Shown piece after piece: positions 1-7,696 of a DNA stretch of 34,609 nucleotides. This DNA comes from Pseudomonadota bacterium (GTDB lineage Bacteria; Pseudomonadota; Gammaproteobacteria; Xanthomonadales; Ahniellaceae): the NCBI GenBank assembly GCA_022705045.1, contig JAKJFE010000019.1, positions 1 through 34,609 on the forward strand, in the 5' to 3' direction. The notes beneath the pieces are model-generated. The model was not told where the DNA came from. It did no database searches and saw only the letters and a list, made by a program, of their open reading frames with translations. The position numbers were made by a program, and so were the translations under genes. Numbering within the stretch: position 1 is the first letter of the stretch; the number at the start of each line of letters is the position of its first letter.

Positions 1-71
1 TGCACGTCTTCCGTTCGCATCGTTGCTTCCTTGCGTCGCTCAACCGATCATCCGCGACCAGGCGGGGTTTC

Positions 72-2096
72 TCAACAGCCTGCTAGCTCTTCCACGGGCC
101 ACGGCAGGGCATGCAAGTTCATGTCGCGCGTAATGACGCCCTTATCCTTCACCTTCGCGTACGGATGCACCATGTCTTCCACGACGAGCGTTAGCGAATT
201 GCCTGCGCTCCATAGGGCGCGCTCCAGGTCGGGAACGCCCCAACCGCAATGTCGGATCAGATGAACGTATTCACTCTTGCTGGGTGTGCGACCAGCTGGC
301 AGGTACATCGCACGCATCGCTTCGGTCCACTCGGCCGAATGGACGATAAGCGCTCGGACAGTCTCCGGCCGCAGGTTCGGATATGCCGCCATGATCTGCG
401 CGGCCATGCGCGCACACAGCGCAGACGCGGCACTGGTCGCGTTCGTGGTGGTGAACAGACGATCGATGGGCTCGTTGTGAGTAGTCAGCAGATTCAGGCT
501 CGCCATGCCGACGGCTCCGAGATCGTCCTTGGCAGCGTTTCCGCCCTCAAACATCACGTCGGGCTTCAGCGGCCATGCCCCATCCCACGTTCTCGATGTC
601 GTGGAGAACGGACTTGGACCGCCCTCGACCGCGATCGCCTTGAGCGAGGTGTGCCCTTCCGTATCGCCCTTGTGCGTGAACGCTCCGACCGTGATGGCAT
701 TCCACGCCTGGCCTGGATCATGCACGAGATTGGTGGACAGACTGGCGGGATATGCAGCCCAAGCATTCGGATCGCGGATATTCCCGGCCGACAGCACGAA
801 CAGTCGCGGGCAATGGCCTGCCCCATCGGTATCGGCAGCCAGTTTGTCTACCGCCGAGGACCAAGACGAAGGGCGCCCGCGATCGCGGTAGTCCGAGGCG
901 CTCACCGCCGACGTGAAAACCCGCGCTCTTTCCGGAGCGACAACTTCGGGGCGCGCAACGCCTTCAGTAAAAAGATAGGCGTGGTGGCGCGCGTCTCCGC
1001 TATTCCCGCCGTCCTGGGGCACCAGTTTCACGGATTCGAGACGATGCGGAATCTCTATTGGCCCGGTCAAAGCCAACGCATCCGCCAGATCGCCGTAGCC
1101 CGCGAGTCCGGCAAGGCCGGTGCCGTGGTTAGCGGTATCGTCGACACCCCATCCCGGCTCAACTGTGTGCAGATCCACTGCATCCATCAAAGGTGCAAGC
1201 AGCGGGTGTCCACGATTGACTCCGGTATCCAGGAAGCAGATCCGAGGAGCATCTGCTCCCGGCATCTGAACGCGCTGCAAAAGGTCGTCTGCCCACTCCC
1301 GCTGTTCGGCAACCGTCATCCCGTCGAAGAACTCCGCGGTTTCCTTGGCGTAGCGAAGCTCCGCAACGCAATTCAATGTCATCACCGAGCGCGAGAATTG
1401 CTGCTGTGAACCGTACATCAGCATTACGGTTCGCTCCGGGAAGTTGACCTGCTTGTCGCTGACGACGCATTCGGCCAGTCTCGCCAGCTTTTTGAAGTCC
1501 TCTACGACGGCCTGACGCTGGCCGCGGACAGGAAGCCACACTTCCCACCAGAAAGGAGCGGCAACGTCGTCTGGCAGCAGGGTAGGCTCGTCGGTCCACA
1601 ACGCACGCAACTCGGCTGCACGGATCGAGGCGACAGTGTTGAGCAATGCCCGATGGTCACGCGCGTTGCCGTTCTTGTCTTTCTTCTCTTCGAGGTATTC
1701 GGTGACGCATCTTTCGAAATGGGCTAGCTTTCCGTCGGGCACAAATACGTTTGCGTACGTGTGCTCCCCTTCCCGGCGCACACTGAGCAACTCGATTTTC
1801 TGGATTTCGTTCGCCAAGCTCTCGAATGCCAGTTCTACATCCGGCTGACTGACGAAATGGATCTGAAGACCGAGACCGCTTTCCAGCCCCTGTTGCGCCT
1901 GGGTACGAACCACTTCGGTGGAGACGGGTTTCAATGCCTCGATCTGTGCCCGCAAAGCTTGCCCGTGCTGCTGTCGAGGCAAGTCTGGAACAACGCTCGT
2001 TGTGCCGCCCCCCAGGGGGTGCGCCGTGAAGCCAACCGCCCGGGAAGTTTCTTGCAGCACCAGGTGCGGCCGCTTATCGGCTGGTTGATCCGGCAT
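72..2096 (-). CDS. Subtilisin-like (S8) serine protease paired with AAA ATPase
   Basis: 674-aa protein with no signal peptide or membrane segment, so it probably acts in the cytoplasm. The C-terminal part is a subtilase domain: Asp290 (FLDTG), His324 (NHGTG), oxyanion Asn439 (SAGN) and Ser555 (NATSAA) are in the S8 order D-H-N-S. The first roughly 270 residues form an extra domain I do not recognise. The ATG at 2096 lies inside the 3' end of the upstream ATPase gene (23-bp overlap), so the two are co-translated and probably work as one protease-unfoldase system. Subtilase/AAA gene pairs of this kind recur in accessory regions of bacterial genomes (from memory); their substrate is unknown to me. 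By eye the two genes are less GC-rich than the neighbours, which fits acquisition by transfer. Protease identity is firm; biological role is open. Confidence 0.9.
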   Translation of the reverse strand: MPDQPADKRPHLVLQETSRAVGFTAHPLGGGTTSVVPDLPRQQHGQALRAQIEALKPVSTEVVRTQAQQGLESGLGLQIHFVSQPDVELAFESLANEIQKIELLSVRREGEHTYANVFVPDGKLAHFERCVTEYLEEKKDKNGNARDHRALLNTVASIRAAELRALWTDEPTLLPDDVAAPFWWEVWLPVRGQRQAVVEDFKKLARLAECVVSDKQVNFPERTVMLMYGSQQQFSRSVMTLNCVAELRYAKETAEFFDGMTVAEQREWADDLLQRVQMPGADAPRICFLDTGVNRGHPLLAPLMDAVDLHTVEPGWGVDDTANHGTGLAGLAGYGDLADALALTGPIEIPHRLESVKLVPQDGGNSGDARHHAYLFTEGVARPEVVAPERARVFTSAVSASDYRDRGRPSSWSSAVDKLAADTDGAGHCPRLFVLSAGNIRDPNAWAAYPASLSTNLVHDPGQAWNAITVGAFTHKGDTEGHTSLKAIAVEGGPSPFSTTSRTWDGAWPLKPDVMFEGGNAAKDDLGAVGMASLNLLTTHNEPIDRLFTTTNATSAASALCARMAAQIMAAYPNLRPETVRALIVHSAEWTEAMRAMYLPAGRTPSKSEYVHLIRHCGWGVPDLERALWSAGNSLTLVVEDMVHPYAKVKDKGVITRDMNLHALPWPVEELAGC

Positions 2097-3105
2097 GGTT
2101 CGGGGCTGCCTTTTTCTTGTCCGTTCTCAGACTCAGTTTCCGACGATCTTCAAGTGCGTGGTTCAATATTTCGCCTCTTACCCGTGACTCGTCATGCATG
2201 ACAGCCTCTTTGATGGCCTCGTCGACCGCACGACGTATCTCGGCATAGCTCAATCCGTCGGCTTTCGACGCAACCGCTTTTAGCGGGAATGGCTTGGGCG
2301 CAAACTTCCCCAATCGCGACTTGATTAGCCTCGCCGCCTGATCTGCTGTAGGTAGGTGGTACTCGATCACATCGTCGAAGCGGCGGAAGAGCGCGTAATC
2401 GAGAAGCTCCGCATGATTGGTGGCCGCGACGATCAGACTGTTGGACTGATCGCTCTCGATCATCTGCAGGAAGCTGTTCAGTACGCGTCTGATTTCGCCC
2501 ACATCGTTTGCAAGCCCCCGCTGAGAGCCGATCGCGTCGAACTCGTCGAAGAAGTACACGCCGCGAACCTCAACCACCGCGTCAAAGATTTGGCGCAACT
2601 TGGCCGCCGTCTCACCCATGAACTTGGTGATAAGCGCGTCGAATCTCACAGTGAAAAGCGGTACGCCGAGTTCCGCTGCCAGCACCGATGCAGTCATCGT
2701 CTTTCCCGTTCCCGGCGGACCGACCAGAAGCAACTTGCGCCGGGGTGACAAACCATGCTCGCGGATGCGTGAAAGCAGGCGTTGCTCCTTCAGGATGCGC
2801 TCAATTTGCGTGACCACATGCGGGTCGAGCACCATGTCGACCAGCCTGCTCTTCGGGTAAGCAACCGTCAGAAGATTGGCAAGCTCGCCACGAGGACGAG
2901 CAAGCGGAACCAGCTTGCCTGACTGCTCGCCAGCCACTGACCGAGACTTTGCCGCGTCAATCATGTCACGCAGATCCTCGGCCAACTTACCGTGGCCGAG
3001 CTTGGCTTCATGCGCCGCCACCTGCATGGCGACTGAGTAGAACAGCCGCTCGTCCCGGTCGATATACGATTTCACCAACGCCTTGAGTTGTTCGGCACTA
3101 GCCAT
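2074..3105 (-). CDS. AAA-family ATPase, partner of S8 protease
   Basis: 343-aa classical AAA ATPase. An N-terminal helical region (1-95) precedes the ATPase module: Walker A GPPGTGKT at 129-136, Walker B YFFDEFD at 184-190, sensor-1 Asn230 (AATN) and an arginine-finger pair at 241-242 (RRFD). A lysine-rich tail closes the protein. The ATG at 3105 is preferred over an upstream TTG at 3156, because the TTG extension is low-complexity and family-like sequence starts near MASAEQ. First gene of a two-gene operon; its last 23 bp contain the start of the protease gene. By analogy with other AAA-protease pairs it probably recognises and unfolds substrates for the protease, but nothing in the sequence shows the substrate. 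It is not FtsH: no membrane helices and no fused HExxH protease. Confidence 0.88.
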   Translation of the reverse strand: MASAEQLKALVKSYIDRDERLFYSVAMQVAAHEAKLGHGKLAEDLRDMIDAAKSRSVAGEQSGKLVPLARPRGELANLLTVAYPKSRLVDMVLDPHVVTQIERILKEQRLLSRIREHGLSPRRKLLLVGPPGTGKTMTASVLAAELGVPLFTVRFDALITKFMGETAAKLRQIFDAVVEVRGVYFFDEFDAIGSQRGLANDVGEIRRVLNSFLQMIESDQSNSLIVAATNHAELLDYALFRRFDDVIEYHLPTADQAARLIKSRLGKFAPKPFPLKAVASKADGLSYAEIRRAVDEAIKEAVMHDESRVRGEILNHALEDRRKLSLRTDKKKAAPNHAGSTSR

Positions 3106-3409
3106 GTTGCTCACCCGATTGCGCGGTTGCGTTGGTGGGGTTGGGCGGCGATGCAAGAACGGATCACATCAGCTTGCCGGCGGTCTTTTCGGCTATCGAC
3201 CCGAGATCTTCTCGCTCCCATCCTAGAGAGAATAGCAAGCCAAGAGGGACCCGGAGCGCCGGTGCAACCATGGGTGGAGCCTCAGATTGAGATTCGGTAG
3301 TGATCTGCTGACCTGATGGCCGATCTTTGGACGAAGTCTATGTTGAGTGGACAGCAACAGCACCCACAGAAGCTGTCGCGCATTTTGTCGACTCGCGAGG
3401 TCAACCCGA
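3106..3409. other. Intergenic region upstream of the ATPase-protease operon
   Basis: About 300 bp between the ATPase start and the end of the monooxygenase gene. Short reading frames cross it, but none has a recognisable protein, a good ribosome site or codon use like the neighbours. It should hold the promoter of the ATPase-protease operon; I could not find a convincing -35/-10 pair. No clear att repeat or IS end is visible. Confidence 0.5.
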
Positions 3410-4618
3410 TCACTTCGCAGCATCCAGCAATCGCCCGAACCAGCCGCGTTTGATGCCGGTGAGGATCTTCAGTGATTCGCCGCGGGCGATGGGCAGGCGG
3501 GAGAGGGGCAGGAACAGCAGGTCGCGCCACCAGGCCAGTGCGTCGTGGTCGGATTGGAACAGCGGCGTGAGCCAGCGGCTCAGGAACTGGTAGATGTCGA
3601 GGTGGGCGGCGCGTGTGCGTGCGTAGTCGGCGAGTGCGTCGGGCAAGGCAGCGTGACCGTCGAGCGAACGCGCCAGCGCCTGAGCATCGAGCAGGGCCAT
3701 GTTCACGCCCTGACCGAGTTGCGGACTCATGCCGTGCGCGGCGTCGCCGATCAGCACGACGCGTTCGCGGAACGGACATGACAACACGACATCGCGATAA
3801 CTCGCGCGCCGCCACGCCGACAGATCCGGCATGGTTGCGACCAGCGCGGCGGCATCGGGCCACAGTCGCGCGATCGCTTCGCGCACCGGCGTGATACCCG
3901 CGGCCAGCACCGCGTCGAGTTCGGCGGTGGGCACGCTCCAGTAGACGCTGAGCTTGCGGGCCGACACCGCTTCGCCAGGCAAGGTACCGACCGGCAACAC
4001 GCCGCACATCTCGCGGGCACGGCGGTAGCGCTGTTCGAGATCGTGCGCGAAGCGGCCGCGTGGATCGTCAGCGAGACACCAGATCGCGCCCCACGGATAC
4101 AAGGCGTCGCGACGGACCGCATCGCCCAATACCGAACGCAGGCCGGAATGCGCGCCATTGGCGACGACGATCAGATCGAACGGGCCGTGTTCGCGTCCGT
4201 CCGTCGTCGTGTAGACACCACGCCCCGCATCGACATGCTCGACCTGCACACCGGTCTGCACATCGGCGGCATGAGCATCGGCCCCACGCAGCACCTCGAA
4301 CAAGGCGCCGCGCTGCATGCCGAGCCCGTGCCAGCGCGGCTCGAGGTCGGCGTATCGCATGTCCATGATCGCGCGACCGCGTTCGTTCTCGCCGTACAAG
4401 CGCTCGATGCGCGCGCCGCAGCGACGTGCCGTTTCACCGAGACCGAGGTCGTCGAGCACCGACAATCCCGTGGGTTGCAGCAGGAAGCCCGCACCCACCG
4501 GCCGCAACTCGGGCGCCTGTTCGACGTGATGGATGCGGTGTCCGGCGCGCTGCAGATACAGGCTCGCGGCCTGCCCGGCAGTGCCGTAGCCGATGATGGC
4601 GATGTCGAGCGGTTTCAT
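3410..4618 (-). CDS. FAD-dependent monooxygenase (PHBH/UbiH-like)
   Basis: 402-aa flavoprotein of the p-hydroxybenzoate hydroxylase fold. The FAD-binding Rossmann motif GYGTAG is at 10-15, and the second FAD motif GDAAHGMSPQLGQGVN starts at about residue 291. Such enzymes use NAD(P)H and O2 to hydroxylate aromatic or similar ring substrates. The substrate cannot be read from the sequence. UbiH, aromatic-catabolic and antibiotic-tailoring members share these motifs, and no pathway genes adjoin it. Starts with ATG at 4618. It appears to be monocistronic: the PIN toxin gene upstream on the same strand ends at 4651, leaving only 32 bp, so readthrough from the toxin-antitoxin operon is possible. 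Confidence 0.85.
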   Translation of the reverse strand: MKPLDIAIIGYGTAGQAASLYLQRAGHRIHHVEQAPELRPVGAGFLLQPTGLSVLDDLGLGETARRCGARIERLYGENERGRAIMDMRYADLEPRWHGLGMQRGALFEVLRGADAHAADVQTGVQVEHVDAGRGVYTTTDGREHGPFDLIVVANGAHSGLRSVLGDAVRRDALYPWGAIWCLADDPRGRFAHDLEQRYRRAREMCGVLPVGTLPGEAVSARKLSVYWSVPTAELDAVLAAGITPVREAIARLWPDAAALVATMPDLSAWRRASYRDVVLSCPFRERVVLIGDAAHGMSPQLGQGVNMALLDAQALARSLDGHAALPDALADYARTRAAHLDIYQFLSRWLTPLFQSDHDALAWWRDLLFLPLSRLPIARGESLKILTGIKRGWFGRLLDAAK

Positions 4619-4650
4619 CGTGCCAGTCTAACGATTCGACAGCCCGGCAC

Positions 4651-5070
4651 TCAGGCAGGCAGCAGCACGTTGCGGAACGGCTTGTGGTTCTTGAATCGAT
4701 ACGTCTTGAAGTCGCGCGTGTCGGTACTGAGGATGCGACCGTCATCGAGGTGTTCGGCGAGCAGCACCAGCGACGCGTCCGCGAGGTCCATCGGCAGATC
4801 AGCGTACTTCTTCATCAGCTTCGCCATCACGCGCGACTGCACCGGATCGATCGCATGGATCACACACAGCCCGTCGGCGACGAGGTCCATGAATCGGGCG
4901 GCAACGGCAGCACCCAGTCGGACCTGCATCAGATGGGTCGTTTCGGTCAGCACCGGCCAGGTCGTGATCAGGGGCTCACGTATGCCTTCGAGCGCGGTCA
5001 CCGCGACGGGATGGTGGCGGTCCGACCGATCCGCCAGCGCATAGAAGAAGCCGGTGTCAGCGATCAGCAT
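4651..5070 (-). CDS. PIN-domain ribonuclease toxin (VapC-like)
   Basis: 139-aa PIN-domain protein. It has the conserved acidic residues of the family: Asp5 (IADTG), Glu43, Asp95/Asp98 (DLADAS) and Asp117 (STDTRD), which bind the metal for RNA cleavage. Length and layout fit VapC-type toxins, which cut tRNA or rRNA and are held inactive by a small antitoxin. The antitoxin gene lies directly upstream and overlaps this start by 14 bp, so expression is coupled. The partner looks like a ribbon-helix-helix protein, a common antitoxin type for PIN toxins. RNA target unknown. Confidence 0.88.
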   Translation of the reverse strand: MLIADTGFFYALADRSDRHHPVAVTALEGIREPLITTWPVLTETTHLMQVRLGAAVAARFMDLVADGLCVIHAIDPVQSRVMAKLMKKYADLPMDLADASLVLLAEHLDDGRILSTDTRDFKTYRFKNHKPFRNVLLPA

Positions 5071-5353
5071 TCAGGCCGTGCTTGCGCGCCAGCGAATCCG
5101 CGACGATCTTCTTGTAGTGGGTCGAGCCATCGCTGCGACCACTGTCGGCGATGCCAATGAAGCCCGAACGCTGGAAGATCTGGAAGGCGCCCGATTCCTC
5201 GCGACTGACCTTTTCGTACATCAACGCGATGGATGCCTTCAATGCTTCGGTAACGTTCATCTGCGTGTGCTCGGTAACGTAGCGCAATTGCTCCTCCGCG
5301 ACGCGGTCGATGCGCGCGTTGATGCGGCTGGTCGGGTACGGACGTTTTGTCAT
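5057..5353 (-). CDS. Ribbon-helix-helix-type antitoxin of the PIN toxin
   Basis: 98-aa protein starting at the ATG at 5353 (MTKRPYPTSR). A longer frame to 5536 is rejected because it runs through the divergent promoter region and has no protein-like sequence. The N-terminal half (about residues 8-50) looks like a ribbon-helix-helix DNA-binding unit: a strand with SRINARID followed by two helices with TEALKASIALMYEKV. The C-terminal half (GAFQIFQRSGFIGIAD and beyond) resembles the part that wraps the toxin in such pairs. It would both neutralise the PIN toxin and repress its own promoter. A palindrome overlapping its start codon is the likely operator. Confidence 0.8.
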   Translation of the reverse strand: MTKRPYPTSRINARIDRVAEEQLRYVTEHTQMNVTEALKASIALMYEKVSREESGAFQIFQRSGFIGIADSGRSDGSTHYKKIVADSLARKHGLNADR

Positions 5354-5373
5354 ACAGCGTATGCTAGTCGTAT
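5351..5373. promoter_or_regulatory. Candidate autoregulatory operator of the PIN toxin-antitoxin pair
   Basis: The perfect inverted repeat CATAC-AGC-GTATG (5351-5363) covers the antitoxin start codon, and a further CGTAT lies at 5369-5373. The two CGTAT copies begin 11 bp apart, about one helical turn, the usual spacing for side-by-side ribbon-helix-helix dimers. This is inference from pattern and position. Confidence 0.45.
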
Positions 5374-5457
5374 CCGGACACCGGTGCAATCCGGGGTCGC
5401 GGACCTTGCCGTGCGGGACTATGCTCCCGCTTCCCTCAAGCCAAGGAGCCCCACGCC

Positions 5458-6444
5458 ATGAAACGCGCCCAGTACAGCCAACGCGGCCCGGTGCCGCAGG
5501 ACGTGATCGATGCCGTCGCGTTCTCGGCCCCAGCACTCGCGCCCGGCCAGGTGCTGATCAAGGTCCTGGCGGCGCCGATCAATCCGTCCGACGTGCTGAC
5601 GCTGACCGGCCAATACGGCATGTTGCCGCCGCTGCCGGCGATCGGCGGCAACGAAGGCGTGGGCGACATCGAGGCGCTCGGCCCGGACGTGAGCGGCCTG
5701 ACGGTCGGGCAACGCGTGCTGCTGCCGGTCGGCATCGGCACCTGGAGCACGCACGTCGTCGCCGACGCGAAGAAACTGATGCCGTTGCCGAATGCGGCCG
5801 ATCCGGTGCAGTTGTCGATGATGACGGTGAACCCGCCGACCGCAGCGCTGATGCTGAGCGAGTTCGTCGACCTGCAGCCCGGCGAATGGGTGATCCAGAA
5901 CGCCGCGAATTCGGCGGTCGGCGGTTACCTGATCCAGATCGCGCGCAGCCGCGGTCTCAAGACCGTGAATGTGGTGCGGCGCGAATCGGCGATCGACGAT
6001 GTGCGCCAGCATGGCGACGAACTCGTCCTGGTTGACGGTCCCGATCTCGCGAAACGTGTCGCCGCAGTCACTGGCGGCGCGAAGATCCGCCTCGGCATCG
6101 ACGCCGTCGGCGGCGCCGCGACCGAACATCTGGCGCGCTGCTTGGTCGAAGGCGGCACGCTGGTCAACTACGGCGCGATGAGCGGCGAGCCGTGTTCTAT
6201 CTCGCCCGCCTCGTTCGTGTTCCGGGATCTGACTTTGCGCGGCTTCTGGCTGGCGCTGTGGTTCCGCAAAGCCACGCCGCAACAGCAGATGGCCGTGTAT
6301 GGCGACATCGCGCGTCGCATCGCCAGCGGCGAACTGCATGCACGCGTGCACGCGACCTATGGCATCGATCAGATCAAGGACGCCGTTGCAGCGGCCGCGG
6401 CAGGCGAACGCTCCGGCAAGATCGTGGTCGTGCCGAACGGCTGA
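5458..6444 (+). CDS. Zinc-free MDR-family reductase (MECR/quinone-reductase-like)
   Basis: 328-aa medium-chain dehydrogenase/reductase without zinc-site cysteines. The N-terminal catalytic domain carries NPSDVLTLTGQYG (about 42-54), the position of the conserved NP(S/A)D stretch of trans-2-enoyl thioester reductases (Etr1/MECR type). The Rossmann domain contains QNAANSAVGGYLIQIA, a variant of the usual AAxGxVG cofactor loop. It probably reduces an enoyl thioester or a quinone-like substrate with NADPH. Strong ribosome site AAGGAG at 5443-5448 before the ATG at 5458. Divergent from the antitoxin gene across 104 bp and convergent with the VWA gene, whose stop lies 3 bp away. Exact substrate uncertain. 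Confidence 0.83.
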   Translation: MKRAQYSQRGPVPQDVIDAVAFSAPALAPGQVLIKVLAAPINPSDVLTLTGQYGMLPPLPAIGGNEGVGDIEALGPDVSGLTVGQRVLLPVGIGTWSTHVVADAKKLMPLPNAADPVQLSMMTVNPPTAALMLSEFVDLQPGEWVIQNAANSAVGGYLIQIARSRGLKTVNVVRRESAIDDVRQHGDELVLVDGPDLAKRVAAVTGGAKIRLGIDAVGGAATEHLARCLVEGGTLVNYGAMSGEPCSISPASFVFRDLTLRGFWLALWFRKATPQQQMAVYGDIARRIASGELHARVHATYGIDQIKDAVAAAAAGERSGKIVVVPNG

Positions 6445-6447
6445 GGT

Positions 6448-7620
6448 TCAGCGCCGCAGCGCCGCAATCGCGCGGTCCAGCCCAGCGAGCGTCAACGGGA
6501 ACATGCGCTCGCCGACGAGTTGCCGGGTCATCTGGATGCTCGGCGTCCAGTCCCTGGTGTTTTCCGGGACTGGATTCAGCCAGACGAGCCTGGGCCAGGT
6601 GCGGGCGATACGTTCCATCCAGGTCGCGCCGCTCTCTTCATTCCAGTGTTCGATGCTGCCGCCGGGTTCGCTGATCTCGTAGGGCGCCATGCTGGCGTCG
6701 CCGACGATGACGACGCGCCAGTCGGCCGGGAACTTGTGCATCAGGTCGAAGGTGGCCTGGCTCTCGCCGTAGCGGCGATGGTTGTCCTTCCACAATTTCT
6801 CGTAGATGAAGTTGTGGAAGTAGAAGTGTTCGAGGTGCTTGAACTCGCTGCGCGCGGCGCTGAACAATTCCTCGCAGACGCGGATGTGTTCGTCCATCGA
6901 GCCGCCAATATCGAACAGCACCATCAGCTTGATGGCGTTGTGGCGCTCGCGGCGGTAACGGATGTCGAGCCAGCCGGCGTTGCGGGCGGTGCCGCGGATG
7001 GTGCCGTCGAGATCGAACTCCTCGCGTTCGGCGTTGCGTGCGAAGCGACGCAGCTTGCGCAAGGCGATCTTGAGGTTGCGGGTGCCGAGTTCGAGCTGGT
7101 CGTCGAGATTGCGGTACTGGCGCTGCTCCCAGACCTTGACCGCGCGCTTCACACCGCCCTTGCCACCGATGCGCACGCCTTCCGGGTTGTAGCCGCCATG
7201 CCCGAACGGCGAGGTGCCGCCGGTACCGATCCAGCGATTGCCGCCCTCGTGCCGACCCTTCTGTTCCTTCAGGCGTTCGGCCAGTTGCTTCATCAGTGCT
7301 TCGAAGCTGCCGAGCTTCTGCAGCGCCGCCTTTTCCTCGTCGGTGAGCAGGCGTTGCATCTGCTGTTGCAGCCATTCCTCGGGGATGGTGGCCGGATCGG
7401 CGAACACGGTCGAGATGCCGTCGAGGTACTGGCCGAAGATGCGGTCGAAGCGGTCGAACTGGGTTTCGTCCTTGACGAGTACCAGACGCGCCAACGCATG
7501 GAAACGCTCGATCGACAGATCGGCCAGGCCGGCGCGCACCGCCTGCAGCAGGGTGAGGTATTCGCCGACGCCGGGCTTGAGGCCACCGGCGCGCAGCGCG
7601 AGGAAGAACGAAGTCAGCAT
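6448..7620 (-). CDS. CoxE-like VWA-domain protein
   Basis: 390-aa protein starting at the ATG at 7620 (MLTSFFLALRAGG). Longer frames enter the divergent kinase start. The N-terminal half is the helical region usual in this family, with a glycine-rich hinge (GTGGTSPFGHGGYNPEG). The C-terminal half is a von Willebrand A domain with a metal site DIGGSM at 237-242. This is D-x-G-x-S rather than the classic D-x-S-x-S, which I believe is frequent in CoxE-type proteins. Such proteins pair with MoxR AAA ATPases as chaperones that help assemble or activate metalloenzymes and complexes. Here the MoxR gene lies about 4.7 kb away at 12313-13167, with kinase, phosphatase and small secreted proteins in between. 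Divergent from the kinase gene over 76 bp. Confidence 0.87.
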   Translation of the reverse strand: MLTSFFLALRAGGLKPGVGEYLTLLQAVRAGLADLSIERFHALARLVLVKDETQFDRFDRIFGQYLDGISTVFADPATIPEEWLQQQMQRLLTDEEKAALQKLGSFEALMKQLAERLKEQKGRHEGGNRWIGTGGTSPFGHGGYNPEGVRIGGKGGVKRAVKVWEQRQYRNLDDQLELGTRNLKIALRKLRRFARNAEREEFDLDGTIRGTARNAGWLDIRYRRERHNAIKLMVLFDIGGSMDEHIRVCEELFSAARSEFKHLEHFYFHNFIYEKLWKDNHRRYGESQATFDLMHKFPADWRVVIVGDASMAPYEISEPGGSIEHWNEESGATWMERIARTWPRLVWLNPVPENTRDWTPSIQMTRQLVGERMFPLTLAGLDRAIAALRR

Positions 7621-7696
7621 GGTGCCATTGTGCCAAAGCCGACGCCGTCGCGATGACCGCGCGCGCGACTTGTGGCAGATTGGCGCTTCGTTCCGC

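Noticed and set aside
3106..3409. Possible integration site or IS remnant beside the ATPase-protease pair
   Set aside because: No direct repeats, inverted ends or transposase sequence could be seen.
5354..5536. N-terminal extension of the antitoxin frame
   Set aside because: Runs over the divergent promoter and the start of the reductase gene; the extension has no protein-like pattern, while the ATG at 5353 fits a short antitoxin.
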